Source: Ancylostoma caninum (Eukaryota > Nematoda > Chromadorea > Rhabditida > Ancylostomatidae). From it: a stretch of 64,000 nt of DNA. The stretch covers positions 1,743,001 through 1,807,000 of the forward strand of contig JBAJFG010000384.1 of NCBI GenBank assembly GCA_037903475.1, read 5' to 3'. Every line of letters begins with the position of its first letter. The stretch's first letter is position 1. Made by a program: the position numbers and the translations under genes. Under the pieces are notes generated by a model. That model was not told where the DNA came from, made no database searches, and worked only from the letters and a program-made list of their open reading frames with translations. Of this stretch, positions 1-16,990 are shown piece by piece.

Positions 1-283
1 TCATAGTAGTATTATCCATTGAACAAGTATTTCCGTGTTAGAAAACCATGACGCACCCTCAGAAAGCACTTGAAGAATGAATTCTGTCGTCCACTGGCCG
101 AGAAATCCGAAATTCTCGGCCAAATGAACCCGAAACTTATCGGGTTTTCGATGTTCCTCTGAAATTCAAAGTACATCTTTGTGTTCAGCGGCTCCCACAT
201 GTTCGACTGACATAGGAATCTTGAAAGCGATCCCTGTGGTGAGACACTGCCTTCAACTAATAATTTCAAAGAATTACTTCAAG

Positions 284-2011
284 GTGGGTGGCGAAGCAGA
301 TCAGGAAACCAATTCGGTCAACTGTTAACTGCATTGACTGGCACCCTAACAACGTACTCCTTGCCGTTGGTGCTTGCGATTTTCGTGCACGAGTTTTCTC
401 GGCTTGGGTCAAGGAGGTGTGGTTTTTTTTTGTTTATTTCCATGTCCTTTGTTCTCGATTCATTAATCTCTGCTTTTTTTTCTCAATAAGTCAACATTCT
501 TGGGAAAAGATGGAGATCGTAGTCTCCATCCTAGTCCTTTTGTTACACAATCCCGTTTTTTAGGTATCACGGGACATGCCCTCATTTTATTCCGTTCTAA
601 ACTTGCATTAATGTCTTTAATCGTACTTTTATTATTGCTTTATCTATTAACGCCAAATTTGTTGACAGATAGTGCACGTGGCTCGACGGCATTACGGACT
701 AAGGCGGTGGGATCTTACAAAGTGTATAAACTGGTATACTGGCTCCTTCTCATTTTTCATTCATTCCTATCGCAGGGTAGCGTTATGAAGCGTGATGCAT
801 TACCTTTCAGTGCATTTGACGTTAGCTGTATATTCCCATGTGTTATAGAAATTCTCACAAAGACATCATTTGTTTATGTGCTTAAAAATCATTGGTGAAA
901 GTGATTTCCTAGGAACCGAATTGTTAATTCTCCAGACCCAACAATTAAATCTTCTTGTGCCTCTTCTTACGTCTTTGTTGCGTAATTGCTGAGAGATTTT
1001 CACACCAAAACAATTTTGGGGTGTAGCAACTACATTGGGAGTAAGAATAATACAAGTGACAAATAGTCACGATTTTCGAGGATTTTCAGAGTGTACGCTG
1101 CATAGTTTCGCAGTTATAACCATTTGCGCCATTTAGACTATACAAGTAATAAGAAGTTAACAGCAATTTACATTCCGATTTTGTCGATTTTCAGGTGGAC
1201 GAGAAACCATCTCCTAATCCATGGGGCTCAAAAATGCCATTTGGACAGTTAATGGCCGAGTTCCCCATCTCTGGATGGGTCCACCATGTTGCTTTCTCAC
1301 CATCTGGATGTCGACTGGCTTTCGTTGCTCATGACTCATCCATCACGTTTGTGGATGCCAATCAGGTTTATACTTTGTTCCCATCATATAACTTGTTAAC
1401 ATCCACACTTTGCTTTGAATTTCAGTTTAGCTTTTGTTTTTAAGGATAACACTGTGGCACACACTCTACGAACCACGTGTCTTCCTTTCACTTCAGCTGA
1501 ATGGGTGACGGAAAACAGTATAGTAGCAGCTGTAAGTACTAACATGGTACTATCTCGTCAGAATTTTTAGTTCCGCATTGCATCTAATTATTACGTGCAG
1601 GGCCACGATTGCTCACCAGTGTTCTACACCATAGCCGATGGTAATTTGAAAGAGGTTTGTAAGCTGGACATCCCATCCGAACAACGGACATCATCTGTCA
1701 ACTCCGCTCTCCAAATGTTCCGCAATATAGACAGGTGTATACAAGTTGACAGAATTCGACCGACTTGCTAGTGTTAGAGAGTGACAACTTCATTTTTTTT
1801 TAGGAATGCAGCTTCTGAACAAGTAAACGTTCAGTTGAAGACACTTCATCAAAATATGATCACGTAAGATATCCCATTCTGTATGTGCAACTGCTTATTT
1901 TGTAACTAGTTTGGTTTCAGACAAATATTGCCTCATTCTGGAAACAAGAACAATGTGATAAAATTCACTACCTGTGGAACAGATGGATTAATTGCTCTCT
2001 GGGATTTGAAG
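284..2011 (+). CDS. arx-3: ARPC1, WD-repeat subunit of Arp2/3 complex (5' exons off window)
   Basis: ARPC1 is the beta-propeller subunit of the Arp2/3 complex, which nucleates branched actin filaments at the cell cortex. Six exons join in frame: 284-416, 1195-1365, 1445-1531, 1601-1734, 1804-1863 and 1921-2011, giving about 225 residues of an expected ~370. Diagnostic stretches seen are [20 protein letters not shown] in exon 1, [17 protein letters not shown] and [17 protein letters not shown] in exon 2, AAGHDC across exons 3/4, and [15 protein letters not shown] in the last exon, all matching the second half of animal ARPC1. Introns begin with GT and end with TTTCAG, TTTTAAG or TGCAG; the first donor (GTGTGG) is weak. 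The N-terminal WD repeats must lie left of the window. The terminal few residues are unresolved: reading on through the last donor reaches a TGA at 2072-2074 after 20 codons, or a further small exon lies downstream. Confidence 0.93.
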
Positions 2012-2074
2012 GTACTGCAAACTTCTAAAGGAATCTTTTTTTTTGAAGCAATACTTAGTAGTGCATTAGGGTGA

Positions 2075-4941
2075 TGAACTCTTTCAAATCAGAGCGCCAC
2101 CTCATCTATCTTCGTGTTTCGTACATTAGTAGGTTTTGAACATTCGCGACAAGCGGGTTCTTGTATTGTTTCAAAGCTGTCACAACACTTTTCCTTCAAG
2201 ACCATGAATTCTTCGCATCAGTTTGTTTAACGAAACTGCGAGGATGCACCCGTGTGTTACTCTGTAAACCGTATCAATTGTTGAAGATAATCCATTTTCC
2301 AATATAGTTCTGTCTTTGCGCCTTATATTCTGTTAGTTATTCTTACTACGTGAAGGATCTGTGCAGCTATTGCGGTCAGCTTTCGGCATGTAATGCTTTC
2401 GTCAGACCGTAATATGCCAAAAACAATGCAACATTATCACAGGCAAACAGCAAAATAGCGAACACCATGTGCAAAGACAATGATGAATGATTTCTGTGTA
2501 ATTTTTAAAATAATTCATTTTTGTAAACGCTGCAGCAGTGGCACACAGCTGGCACGTGTGGACTTTTCTGCTCAGACATTACGAAATCTGTTCGAGATCG
2601 CAGTTTTCATCATGTTTCGCGAAATTTAACGTGTAGAACGCTGGAGTCAGCATGATTGAAAGGTCCGGAATATTTAGGTACCATAAACGGGACTGTGCCT
2701 TATACAAAAGCTGGTCCCCCGTTGCTGAGCCCCTTTTAGATCCTAGCACTTAGGCCCTGGGTACCGGTTTCGGTTCCAATTGCATTCGTGTCGTTCTCAA
2801 AATGTCAATGAATATGCAAATTTCTGCATATGTAGCTCGGTATAAAAAGTGGAGGACTCAACTTATGAGCACTGATCCCCCACCTCTGTTTATTCGATTG
2901 CTTTCATACTAGTTTCTTATTGTTGGACAGACGTTAGATGAACTGTAAAATCGTTAATGAATTCTCGAATGTATTTAAGGACTCTATCGAGTATTGCAGG
3001 GTGAGTAGAATTGTGTGGAATAACGTCGCTTTCTTCTGACGCATGTTCTTTTTTTTTCATTGGCTTTTGAAAATGAAAGTGCCATCATGACATTAACACG
3101 AATTTCAGTGTTCATTTTCTATGTAGTGAATTTCAAAGCATGGATTCGCGTGACTGACGAGTGCGCGTGAACTGGCTTTGGATTATATCAAATTGTTATT
3201 GTTATTTTTCAGAACAATGCCGCAGTCGTTCACTGATTCCATTTCAACCTGCATCAAAAAATGAACGTCGGCGAACGAAATTCAAGGAAGTGGAAGTCTA
3301 CTGCTTTACGTTTATTGATAATGTTATGCCTGGCAATGCACTTATGTACGTAATGCACTTTCTATACTACGACTTGGAAAATAAATTATTTCTATTTTTG
3401 TTCATCCACATTTTTATGGGTTGTAAATGCACTCTGTAGCGCGCAGCATTGGGCCGAAAATGCGTGCTCACGTTGTCTGCAGAGATCGGCCGAGATGAAT
3501 TGAACAAAAAATCACACAAAAAAAAAGTTTTTGGGCATACGTAGTAGTGCTAATTGTAGGAGGAATTCGTGCAGGTGGAGTCATCGGGCAGAAATGATTT
3601 GCTTGGGAGAAGATGGGGCATTGACTGATTAAAATAGGTGAGAATTGAGTCTCATTAATAGCTTCTTGTATGGAAGGTTACCCACTAAGATAACGCTGTT
3701 CCGGAATTTCACCCCTTGCACTTCCTTTTTTCGGATTGTTTGCTAGCTTACTAAATTATAACCATTACTTGTTTCAGTTGTTTGAGTGATAGAGAGTAAA
3801 CAGTGCGTGGTGGATAACTGCTGATTTTGAGAACAGGTAGGTATTTAATACTATTATACTGGAGGAAATGATTATACATATGATCCAGTTTTCTCCCACC
3901 TAGTCGCACGTAATCGCCGAAACTGGCACTTCCATTCACTCTCTCACCCCAGCTCTACCGCACTGTGAAAACGGTGTTATGGTGAAAAACCAACACAGTA
4001 TTCTTGATCAGGAAACCCTAGCTCACAATTACCAGAGTGTACACTACTCAGGTAACTGTGGGCTAGGAACGCAGCGCGAACAGCGTAGTACGTTGTGTAG
4101 GAACCCCAGCAGCATCTCCTCTCAGTTGCTGCCATCTTCCCTTCAATTGCTCTCATCCTTCAGCAATTGCTGCGAAGGTCTTCACTCGAAGTATAACGCT
4201 CCGGGCTGTGTTTCTAGCGCACATTTATCACAGTAACTGCACAAAAGAAGATTCTGATAGACAACGTATGTACAGTGCCTTCGATCCGGATCTTCCTCCT
4301 TCCGCACCGCCTTAGATCATACGTGGCATCCTGCTGGCTGCATTCTCGCAGCCAACCGGCTGAGTATCGATCGCCAGCAGGACGCCACGTGTGATCTAAG
4401 GCGGTGCGGAAGGAGGAAGATCCGGATCGAAGGCACTGTATACATCAATCGCACACCTAATGCAACCCTACAGAAATATGGTCGTGGTGCGCTATTTTCA
4501 TGCCCAGATTTCGACTAACCACGTGTTCCACGAAAAAAAAAATTCTTGAGTTCCTGAGTACCCTAACTGGAACAATTCCGAACAACTCTCATGAGATTTT
4601 TTGAGCTGTTGAAGACCAAAATCCAAAAATCAACTAACGTGAGCCTGAATGAATTTGAAGGATTTCGCGCTCCAATGCTGCAGCTTATTTGTGCAAAAGC
4701 GCGTCTCTCCACAGAAACACCAACACACTGTAGTCGTTCTTTCCGCTGGGGTTTGTAATCATCTTCAAAAACCGGTGGTTTTCTCCTCATTTTGTTCTGT
4801 TTGTGGTCCCATTTGTGAGATGTTCTTCATTTCCTGTAGCTCCCAAACAGTTCATTTGCATTGCCTTTTCCTGACTCAGTTTACATTGCTTCTGTTATAG
4901 TTGCTGTGTTGAATACCGCCAATAGTTTATATCCATCTTTT
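2075..4941. other. Intergenic spacer between arx-3 and rpn-11
   Basis: No convincing exon was seen in this 2.9 kb stretch apart from a possible missing last exon of arx-3; an acceptor-like TTTTTCAG at about 3205-3212 is one place it could be. Short open frames here (for example 3161-3439) have no recognisable content. The only structured feature is the TA-flanked palindromic element at 4273-4438. The spacer carries the 3' end of arx-3 and presumably the promoter and 5' region of rpn-11. Confidence 0.5.
4273..4438. mobile_element. Tc1/mariner-type palindromic MITE
   Basis: A 166 bp near-palindrome starts CAGTGCCTTCGATCC and ends GGATCGAAGGCACTG, flanked on both sides by TA (4271-4272 and 4439-4440), the target duplication of the Tc1/mariner superfamily. 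The arms are about 68 bp each, with a ~30 bp centre. No coding capacity, so it is a non-autonomous element. The arms differ at only a few positions, suggesting a fairly recent insertion. Confidence 0.8.
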
Positions 4942-4943
4942 AG
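4936..4943 (+). promoter_or_regulatory. Probable spliced-leader acceptor of rpn-11
   Basis: ATCTTTTAG ends four bases before the rpn-11 start codon (AG at 4942-4943, ATG at 4948). A pyrimidine-rich acceptor this close to an ATG, with no upstream exon needed, is the usual layout of SL trans-splicing in nematodes. The reading is from sequence alone; a short untranslated first exon joined by cis-splicing would look the same. Confidence 0.55.
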
Positions 4944-4947
4944 CATA

Positions 4948-10795
<5,848 letters not shown>

Positions 10796-11348
10796 CTCTA
10801 CAATCAATTTATCTTCTCCTTTTTGTATTACTTGCTGGTCTCGTTGATAAATTATTGTGATGCTGTATCTCCAGCTTTCGAAGAGACTTTTGTTATACTT
10901 GTTCAGATGCCAATAAGTGTGACAGATGTGCTGGATCACCAGACATCCTCAGACACCGAATTTGTTCTATCAACCTATTTTTGCATTGCTGCTAGAGCAG
11001 CGTTATGTAAGAGACCCTCTCTTTCTGTGCTGAAGCATCTTCTATGAATTCCAAAAGAGCTCCTTGTTTCTCTGCAGGTTCGCCCTGCCATAATCACCCA
11101 GCGATCATTTCATGTCTATCAGTTTGCTTCAACATATCGAGCATTTTCGTTCACTGACCAGTCATGGAATTTCGTTTCACATACAAACACGTGCATGCAC
11201 ATATGCTAAATGACAGACTGGGCACTTTATTATAACTCATGACGGCTGTGCGAAGCCTTTCTGCTCCCGCGATGTCTCCTGATTGTGAAGGGTTGTTTTA
11301 CACTGATAAAGTAGTAGAATGGTGCTATCCCAGAGCCTCATCTAGTAT
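10796..11348. other. Spacer downstream of rpn-11
   Basis: This holds the rpn-11 3' untranslated region and a short spacer before the Penelope-like block. No perfect AATAAA was found in the first 100 bases; AATCAA at about 10801 is the nearest candidate. Short frames here have no recognisable content. Confidence 0.4.
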
Positions 11349-11372
11349 GGTAGCTTTTTTGTGTCCTGGTTG

Positions 11373-11439
11373 TGTAGACTCCTGTTTGATGCTTTTATTG
11401 GCAAGCTTTCGATGCCATAACACCGTCCTCAGGCCTACA
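11373..11439 (-). ncRNA. Hammerhead-like core motif, copy 1
   Basis: On the minus strand TGTAGGC precedes CTGAGGA, then a small stem GGTG/CATC and CGAAAG, then GCTT...AAGC, then GTCTACA, which pairs with TGTAGGC through seven pairs including one wobble. CTGANGA plus GAAA is the conserved hammerhead core, and Penelope-like elements are known to carry hammerhead ribozymes. The expected UH cleavage dinucleotide next to stem III is not clearly placed, so catalytic activity is doubtful. Confidence 0.3.
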
Positions 11440-11652
11440 ATATAAATCAGTACAAATCAACATATCTACTAACACTCATACAATGACGTTAAGAATGGGG
11501 TAGAGTGAGTAGACTAACCAGGCTGAGTGAGCAGAAGGACAAACAGCTCAACGATAAGTCAGTAGAACAATGAGAGCTACAGAGACTGGGACATCAATGA
11601 CATGGTCGCAATCACGACCGCTCTGCGTGATATGGTCACAATCACGACCGCT

Positions 11653-12672
11653 CTACGTGATAAACCTAAGAGTATCTAAAAGCTCATCTCTATTGTTTAT
11701 CTCGGGCGTGAGTCGCTTTATCTCCAAAGCCTCAAGTAGCTTCCTTTCCAAGGGACTTCTTGGTGAGGGGTGCAGCACTATAACTCTAACTCCAGGCGGG
11801 TCTTCTCGTGTGTGGCGGAGGGTTCGGTGATGCGAAAAGCTAGGTAGTTCCGTTGTGAATTTAATGTTCGGGTCACACGTGTTCAGGTTTTCAAGCATGA
11901 TGTGTAACTCCTCATCGCTAGAACTTATGACAAACACATCGTCTACGTATCGCTTATAAAACAGAATTCCGGAGATGAGCGACTTTCTTTCAATTCGATC
12001 TAGATAGACGATGGCCAGCAACGGTGAAATCCTCAAACCCATGGCGAGACCACGTTTCTGTGCATAGAACTCGCCATCAAATTGGAAGATGTTGCATGCT
12101 ACCGTAGCTACTAGAAGTTCTCGAAGGTCATCATCCTTTAGTCCGGAAGTGTGAACTTCGTTTTGGTGTCTGCTTAGAAGTTCCAATATGGCGTGAACTG
12201 CCTCATCGTTATTGACGTTTGTATATAGCGAGACTGCATCGAAACTTGCGTAGCATGCACTGCTAGGGAGCTCGCAACGGTTCAGGGCAGATATGAATCC
12301 TTCTACATTGGTTATATGTGCTGCTTTATGTTGTAGGAGTGGTGACAGTACTTTGACGAGAAACCAGCTTATTCGATCTGATGGACCGCCACATGATGAT
12401 ATGATTGGCCTTACTTTGATTCCTTTTTCATCCATACATTGCAAATCTACCTCTACAGGAATTTTGTGCGTTTTGACCAAAACATAGTAGGTTGGAACAG
12501 TGGGGTACGTCTGCATGAAACGCTTCACGTTTCTCGCATTCAATATCTTGCCTAGCACTCGTTTGATTGTATTGAATTGAACATGAAATAATAAATAATA
12601 ATAACATACAACGGAATCCTGCTTCCTACCCAAACAGCAGCTTTTCGCATCACCGAACCCTCCGCCACACAC
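11653..12672 (-). pseudogene. Penelope-like reverse transcriptase, 5'-truncated, endonuclease mostly deleted
   Basis: A 339-codon open frame of which roughly residues 33-280 are reverse transcriptase. Motifs in order: VLVKTHKIP (~64-72), VRPIISSCGGPSDRISW (~87-103), the first catalytic aspartate in YASFDAVSLYTNV (~141-153), GLAMGLRISPLLAIVYLD (~208-225) and the catalytic YVDD (~242-245). SFDxxSLYTN and GLAMG are characteristic of Penelope-like elements rather than RTE or CR1 types. The last ~30 residues, including KLLEALEIKRLTPEINNRDE, resemble the end of the GIY-YIG endonuclease domain of these elements, but its body is missing, so an internal deletion has probably removed it. The N-terminal third is missing, and the first ~30 codons are read from the inverted neighbour. 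It is not expected to be autonomous. Confidence 0.85.
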
Positions 12673-13039
12673 GAGAAGACCCGCCTGGAGTTAGAGTTAT
12701 AGTGCTGCACCGCTCACTAAGAAGTCCCTTGGAAAGGAAGCTACTTGAGGCTCTGGAGATAAAGCGACTTACGCCCGAGATAAACAATAGAGATGAGCTT
12801 TTAGATACTCTTAGGCTTATCACGTAGAGCGGTCGTGATTGTGACCATATCACGCAGAGCGGTCGTGATTGCGACCATGTCATTGATGTCCCAGTCTCTG
12901 TAGCTCTCATTGTTCTACTGACTTATCATTGAGCTGTTTGTCCTTCTGCTCACTCAGCCTGGTTAGTCTACTCACTCTACCCCATTCTTAACGTCATTGT
13001 ATGAGTGTTAGTAGATATGTTGTTTGTACTGATTTATAT

Positions 13040-13106
13040 TGTAGGCCTGAGGACGGTGTTATAGCACTGAAAGCTTGCCAATAAAAGCATCAAACAGGAG
13101 TCTACA
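13040..13106 (+). ncRNA. Hammerhead-like core motif, copy 2
   Basis: This is the plus-strand counterpart of the motif at 11373-11439 with the same CTGAGGA and GAAAG core. Stem II reads GGTG/CACT instead of GGTG/CATC, so the four base pairs are kept by wobble exchange. The outer TGTAGGC/GTCTACA stem is identical. The same doubt about the cleavage site applies. Confidence 0.3.
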
Positions 13107-13439
13107 CAACCACGACACAAAAAAGCTACTAATAAAGTAATTATCAATGAATTTAGTAAGGAACCACTGGGAACCTTGTGAAATTATTGGCTTGTTAGAG
13201 GAGTTCTGGAACATTTTTTCAAGTCGCATTATTCCCGAGTTGAATTCCCTCATTGATTTCTACATAACTCAACTCAGTTACCCTTGAAATGTAGAATGTT
13301 GAAATCATCTGCGAAGTTAATTTTTGGTTTTTCTTTACCAGAACTCCACAGGAACCGCATCGAAATAACTGAACTTCCTATTTAGCCCTGGCGTTTATCG
13401 AAATTCATTTTCTCTCTGGTGATCCTTCAAGGCTCTGGG

Positions 13440-13757
13440 GAAGGGCTGTAGCCATCAGGGTTAGGGTTGGCTTGAATAATATGCTGCTTGGCATAGAATT
13501 TCTCGCTCAGGATCCAGAATCTTCTGTACACCAATTGTTTCTCAGTTTGCACGTAAACGCTACCATATAGAGCGTAAACATCTTGTGGCTTCGTGCGCAC
13601 TTGCGCCTCCCAACGGTCTCGGAGAGATCCTCAGTGAAGGAGTAATTCCTGGCGGACACAGATGAGATGCAGAACCGACCCTCGCCGCCAGTGACGACAC
13701 TTCTCAAGATGTTCCTCCTGGGCGGTAAGAGGAAAAAAGCTTTGTCGATACTCATCT
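13440..13757 (-). pseudogene. Degenerate mariner-type transposase fragment (tentative)
   Basis: Two overlapping minus-strand frames share coding-like sequence. The first (13755 to ~13600) reads SVVTGGEGRF followed by ARNYSFTEDLSETVGRRK, which resembles the region around the VTGDEKW motif of mariner transposases with the aspartate changed to glycine. The second (~13620 to 13440) reads VYALYGSVYVQTEKQLVYRR and then FWILSEKFYAKQH, in the place where mariners have a WW..KG..H/YELL..EKYC pattern. A shift between the two frames and the lost aspartate would make it non-functional. No terminal repeats were identified around it. An unrelated gene fragment is possible. Confidence 0.35.
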
Positions 13758-13799
13758 GACCTGGGTTGTCAAAGTAGCTTCCCGCTGGGTTGCCGAGTA

Positions 13800-14348
13800 C
13801 TAATCAAAAACAACAGATTCATTTCTATTGCTTACAGTCAGGAGAAATTTACTTAACATTGGTACAAAATCTCGTCCAGAAAGCTGCTTTTATGTTCTGG
13901 AACGAAGGTAGAATGTGTCGTGGAACTTTCAACCCTGCTCTGCTACTAGTTCCCATTACAGGCTTTTTTGTTTTTGCATTGAGAACCGTGGGAAAATGTG
14001 CTAATGATGCTTCTTTAGGTTCAGATTTTCGGCTGCATCGTGTACCTCTGTGCTCTACGCTCTTTATTCCTCATGTTCGAGTGAAAATGAATTCAGAAAA
14101 CTAACGACTGATGTTATTTCAAAAAAAAAAGAAAAAGAACTGAAATTTGGAGCTAGATGTTCTTTGTCACAGAGGTGGTGTTGTGCAAAATTTTCTGTTT
14201 TCAGTGGATAAGGGATAACGGATAAATGATCCCGATGCTACAAGACTCGACCTTCTACAATATTAAAAATGACAAAAATGAGATACGACATGAGTATTGT
14301 GGAGATGAATTAGCACAAATTGTTCATCATGTTACCCGTCAAAAATCG
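13800..14348. other. Non-coding spacer
   Basis: AT-rich sequence with short open frames (13790-14104 is the longest) of no recognisable content. It contains a GGATAAGGGATAACGGATAA string at about 14207-14226, similar to a GGATAACGGATA repeat at 16.9 kb, which is a dispersed repeat. Confidence 0.35.
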
Positions 14349-14779
14349 CTTAAAGGCAGCACTCACGAAATTTTTTGTGTTGAAGATTCCGCGGTATATC
14401 GGGGTTTTTAGGGAGGATGAACTCATTGACAACGATGAAGTAGCGTGAAACACGCGAAAACACAAAAAAAGATGGCGGTATTTCATGTGTGTCCACGGCC
14501 CGGACGAGTGTTTCGTGATGGGTCCCGGCACGGACCCCTGCAAATGGTACGAATTTCATAGACACGCCCCCGCTGAACCATATGCGCACACCCTGTCATC
14601 GGCGTTAGTTGGCGCGACGGAACCGTAATGTCCAGAGCGGCAGATGTGTCCACGGCAGTATCTTCGCAGGTAGGCGGCCATTCAAGGTGTTCAACTTACT
14701 GTTGCGATTGTCCAGCGGCCGGCTACATGGTAAGCGACTCATTTCAGAAGTGAAAATTTCCGTGAGTGCTGCCTTTAAG
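14349..14779. mobile_element. ~430 bp MITE with CTTAAAGGCAGCACTCACG termini, copy 1
   Basis: The left end reads CTTAAAGGCAGCACTCACGA and the right end CGTGAGTGCTGCCTTTAAGG, an inverted pair of ~26 bp continuing into AAATTTT on both sides. The interior is GC-rich, contains ACACGCGAAAACAC and GATGGGTCCCGGCACGGA, and has no conserved coding frame. A second, diverged copy with the same termini and internal landmarks lies at 52625-53050, so this is a family. Confidence 0.75.
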
Positions 14780-14860
14780 GTTATACGTGTCCGCGTCTTT
14801 TTCGGTATAAGAGTGAGGCCGCAAAGGTTGGTCTTTCCAAGGTTTTGTTTTGGGCGGGTG

Positions 14861-14872
14861 GGGGGGGGGGGG
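14861..14872 (+). repeat. Poly-G tract
   Basis: A run of 12 G residues just downstream of the MITE. Similar G or C runs recur at 20458-20477, 38085-38099, 43091-43105, 55618-55629, 58400s, 61190-61205 and 61467-61478. Confidence 0.8.
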
Positions 14873-14999
14873 AAGGAGCTGAAAGGGACTGAGGCTCTTC
14901 TTCATATATCTTCTGTGGAGTTCTGATAAATCTTCTAATACTGTCTGTCTATAAATATCGCATTGACATTCAAACGCCATTTGATCAATTGATAGAAAC

Positions 15000-15768
15000 A
15001 GTAGGGTTCAATGATTGCTGAAATGAATCTTGGGAGGAAGAGCGTGAGCTGCGAGGTCACCAATTTCAACGCTGTTAATGGTCAAACATTAGCTAACGTT
15101 GTTGGTAAATTTACAAGTATAGGGGTATCAAAAATTTCCGACCTAGAGTACACTACCCTCGCTAAATTCTTTAACCCATTGACGACCGCGTGGCTCACCG
15201 GTGAGCCGCGCCCCTCTTATCAAGTACTGGACCTTATTTTCGAACTATTTCGCAGTATTTCCGTACGGAATGGGTACAATTCTTCCTAAGAAGGTCTCAA
15301 ACCACTGTGTTTCAAGAAAGAGTTCTCCTTTATTGCCACAAATATCATGAAAAGAATGGGATTTTGAAATCAAAAAGGATTGCTTTTCACTTCTTGTGTA
15401 GTGGATGGAAATAATCTGGATAAAAGCCACGTTTCCTACATAGAAACACGTTCATTACATCCTGCACCTCCTTATTCGCCAAGCTAGAGCCAGAGGAACA
15501 TGTATACTCTCTGAACATAACTCAAAACACCCTTTCCAAACTTCTGTCGTCCTCAATGAAATCCAGAAGGGTTCAGATCCTCTCCTCTTCTGGTCCTATG
15601 ATACAGAAATCTCTTAGAACTTAATTCCGAGTTATTTTTGCAAAAAGATTAGTTCTGTTCCTAATTATCTTATCGTAACAGTGCGGTACTCGGCGGGCGC
15701 CGCACTCTTGGAAGGTGCGTTGGTCCCACGCGCCAGACACGCAGAAATCAGCGCGGTCGTCAATGGGT
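15000..15768. other. Repeat-derived spacer
   Basis: Contains copies of a short dispersed repeat, TTAACCCATTGACGACCGCG (15171-15190) and its inverse CGCGGTCGTCAATGGGTTAA (15751-15770), related to strings near 19.9 and 20.15 kb. No supported gene. Confidence 0.4.
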
Positions 15769-16214
15769 TAAAAAAGTACACCCAGCCCGCGAAGTTGCGT
15801 TCTTTTCGTTCCATCCTCTATAATTTGGTGGAATGCAGTCTATCGAAAGTCCGCACAGATCACGGAAACGGTAGATGTCTTTTCGACCTAACTGTAAGCA
15901 ATTTGCTATAAATTTAATTTTAAAATGTGAAATTTGAGCGTTCCTTATTTTGAGGGATTCCATCGCGAACAGCGCACGACGTCGCATGCGGCGAGCCAAG
16001 CAGTACGCGACAAAATTGTGGTGAAGCGAGGACACTTAAAATTTCATGATGAAGCTGAAAACTGTAAGCTCACCTTATATGGGGCTGAGGTTTGGATCAA
16101 TTACGGTTCATCCCATCGGTTTTATTTTGTGGTAAATTGCGTCTCAACAAATTTATAGAGATGGAACGAAAAGAACGCAACTTCGCGCGCCGAGTGTACT
16201 TTTTTAAAGAATTT
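15769..16214. repeat. Foldback repeat with ~62 bp arms
   Basis: The left arm GAAGTTGCGTTCTTTTCGTT followed by CCATCCTCTATAA (15793-15825) is mirrored by TTATAGAGATGGAACGAAAA followed by GAACGCAACTTC (16154-16185). The full arms span about 15769-15830 and 16152-16214 with ~8 mismatches. The interior has no coding capacity. Confidence 0.65.
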
Positions 16215-16899
16215 AGCGAGGGTATTGTACTTCCAAGAGGTCTACGGTGATGGAATTTTGTTCTAATAAAATGTTGGTCCGTCCCTCTAACAATAATACA
16301 CTTTTCACGTCTCGATTTCGATAATTGTTGAATAAACTCACTTTGTTGCATGAGTTAGTGGTCCCTTCAACGGTCGACTTGAGTTCCTTCTCGTCCCCCA
16401 ATCTCCAGAATGCGTGGTTCAAAAATTTCAAACAGCATTCTCGTATGGGAGCAGTCGCAACCCTCTATCTGTGGAAGGAAGCGCTGTCTAGAAGCACGGA
16501 AAACCCATGATGGTTAGGCTAGCAAAAAGCCCCATAATTTTTGAATGCGTCAACTTGAGAATATCAAACTTGGCTTGCCAGCATGAAAAACTTCAAGCTA
16601 TGCGACCGCACTTAGAGTTCTGAGAAAGGGGTGGAGCAGGTCAAGGTCGGAAACTTTTTGGTACTCTATAAATGGTGGTTTCGAGGTTATAGCCTCACTT
16701 AGTCGGACGAGCCAGAAATTGTGAGCAAGAGCATTTCTTTATAGGCAGGTACAAATCTGTATTACTTTTGCTTCCTTGGTACAGGATTCTGAACCACATG
16801 TGATGATAAAATGCGCTAGATCGAGTAGTACTTTTTGGGATGGAGGCACTCCTCTGTTCAGAAAGCGCGGAATGAAGTCACTAGTTTCGGCCTTATCCG

Positions 16900-16990
16900 C
16901 TCCAAAAGCCCGGATAACGGTGCGGATAACGGATAGGCCAAAACTTACGGATAGTGGTGAAACGGATAATCGGATACGGATAATCCGCTC
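16900..16990. repeat. GGATAACGGATA-type repeat
   Basis: Irregular iterations of CGGATAACGGATA and CGGATAATCCG with an internal palindromic tendency. A related string is at 14.2 kb. No gene is implied. Confidence 0.5.

Larger units (their letters stand above)
11349..13130. mobile_element. Penelope-like retroelement, two copies joined head-to-head
   Basis: A ~493 bp arm at 11349-11841 is repeated in reverse orientation at 12639-13130 with few differences, enclosing ~800 bp of reverse-transcriptase coding sequence on the minus strand. Both arms contain the same C-terminal coding tail and the same 3' untranslated end (CCTGAGGACGGTGTTATRGC, then GAAAGCTTGCCAATAAA). The simplest reading is a minus-strand copy, 5'-truncated near 12.6 kb, fused to an oppositely oriented copy that keeps only its 3' end. 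Tandem or inverted partial copies of this kind are characteristic of Penelope-like elements. High arm similarity implies recent activity. Confidence 0.8.

Noticed and set aside
1..283. Missing upstream arx-3 exon or the 85-codon minus frame at 12-269
   Set aside because: No plus-strand frame here resembles ARPC1, and the minus frame has no recognisable content; part resembles a dispersed repeat.
11570..11830. Two 86-codon plus/minus frames with almost the same product (11570 and 12650)
   Set aside because: They are antisense shadows of the Penelope-like C-terminal tail, duplicated by the inverted arms.
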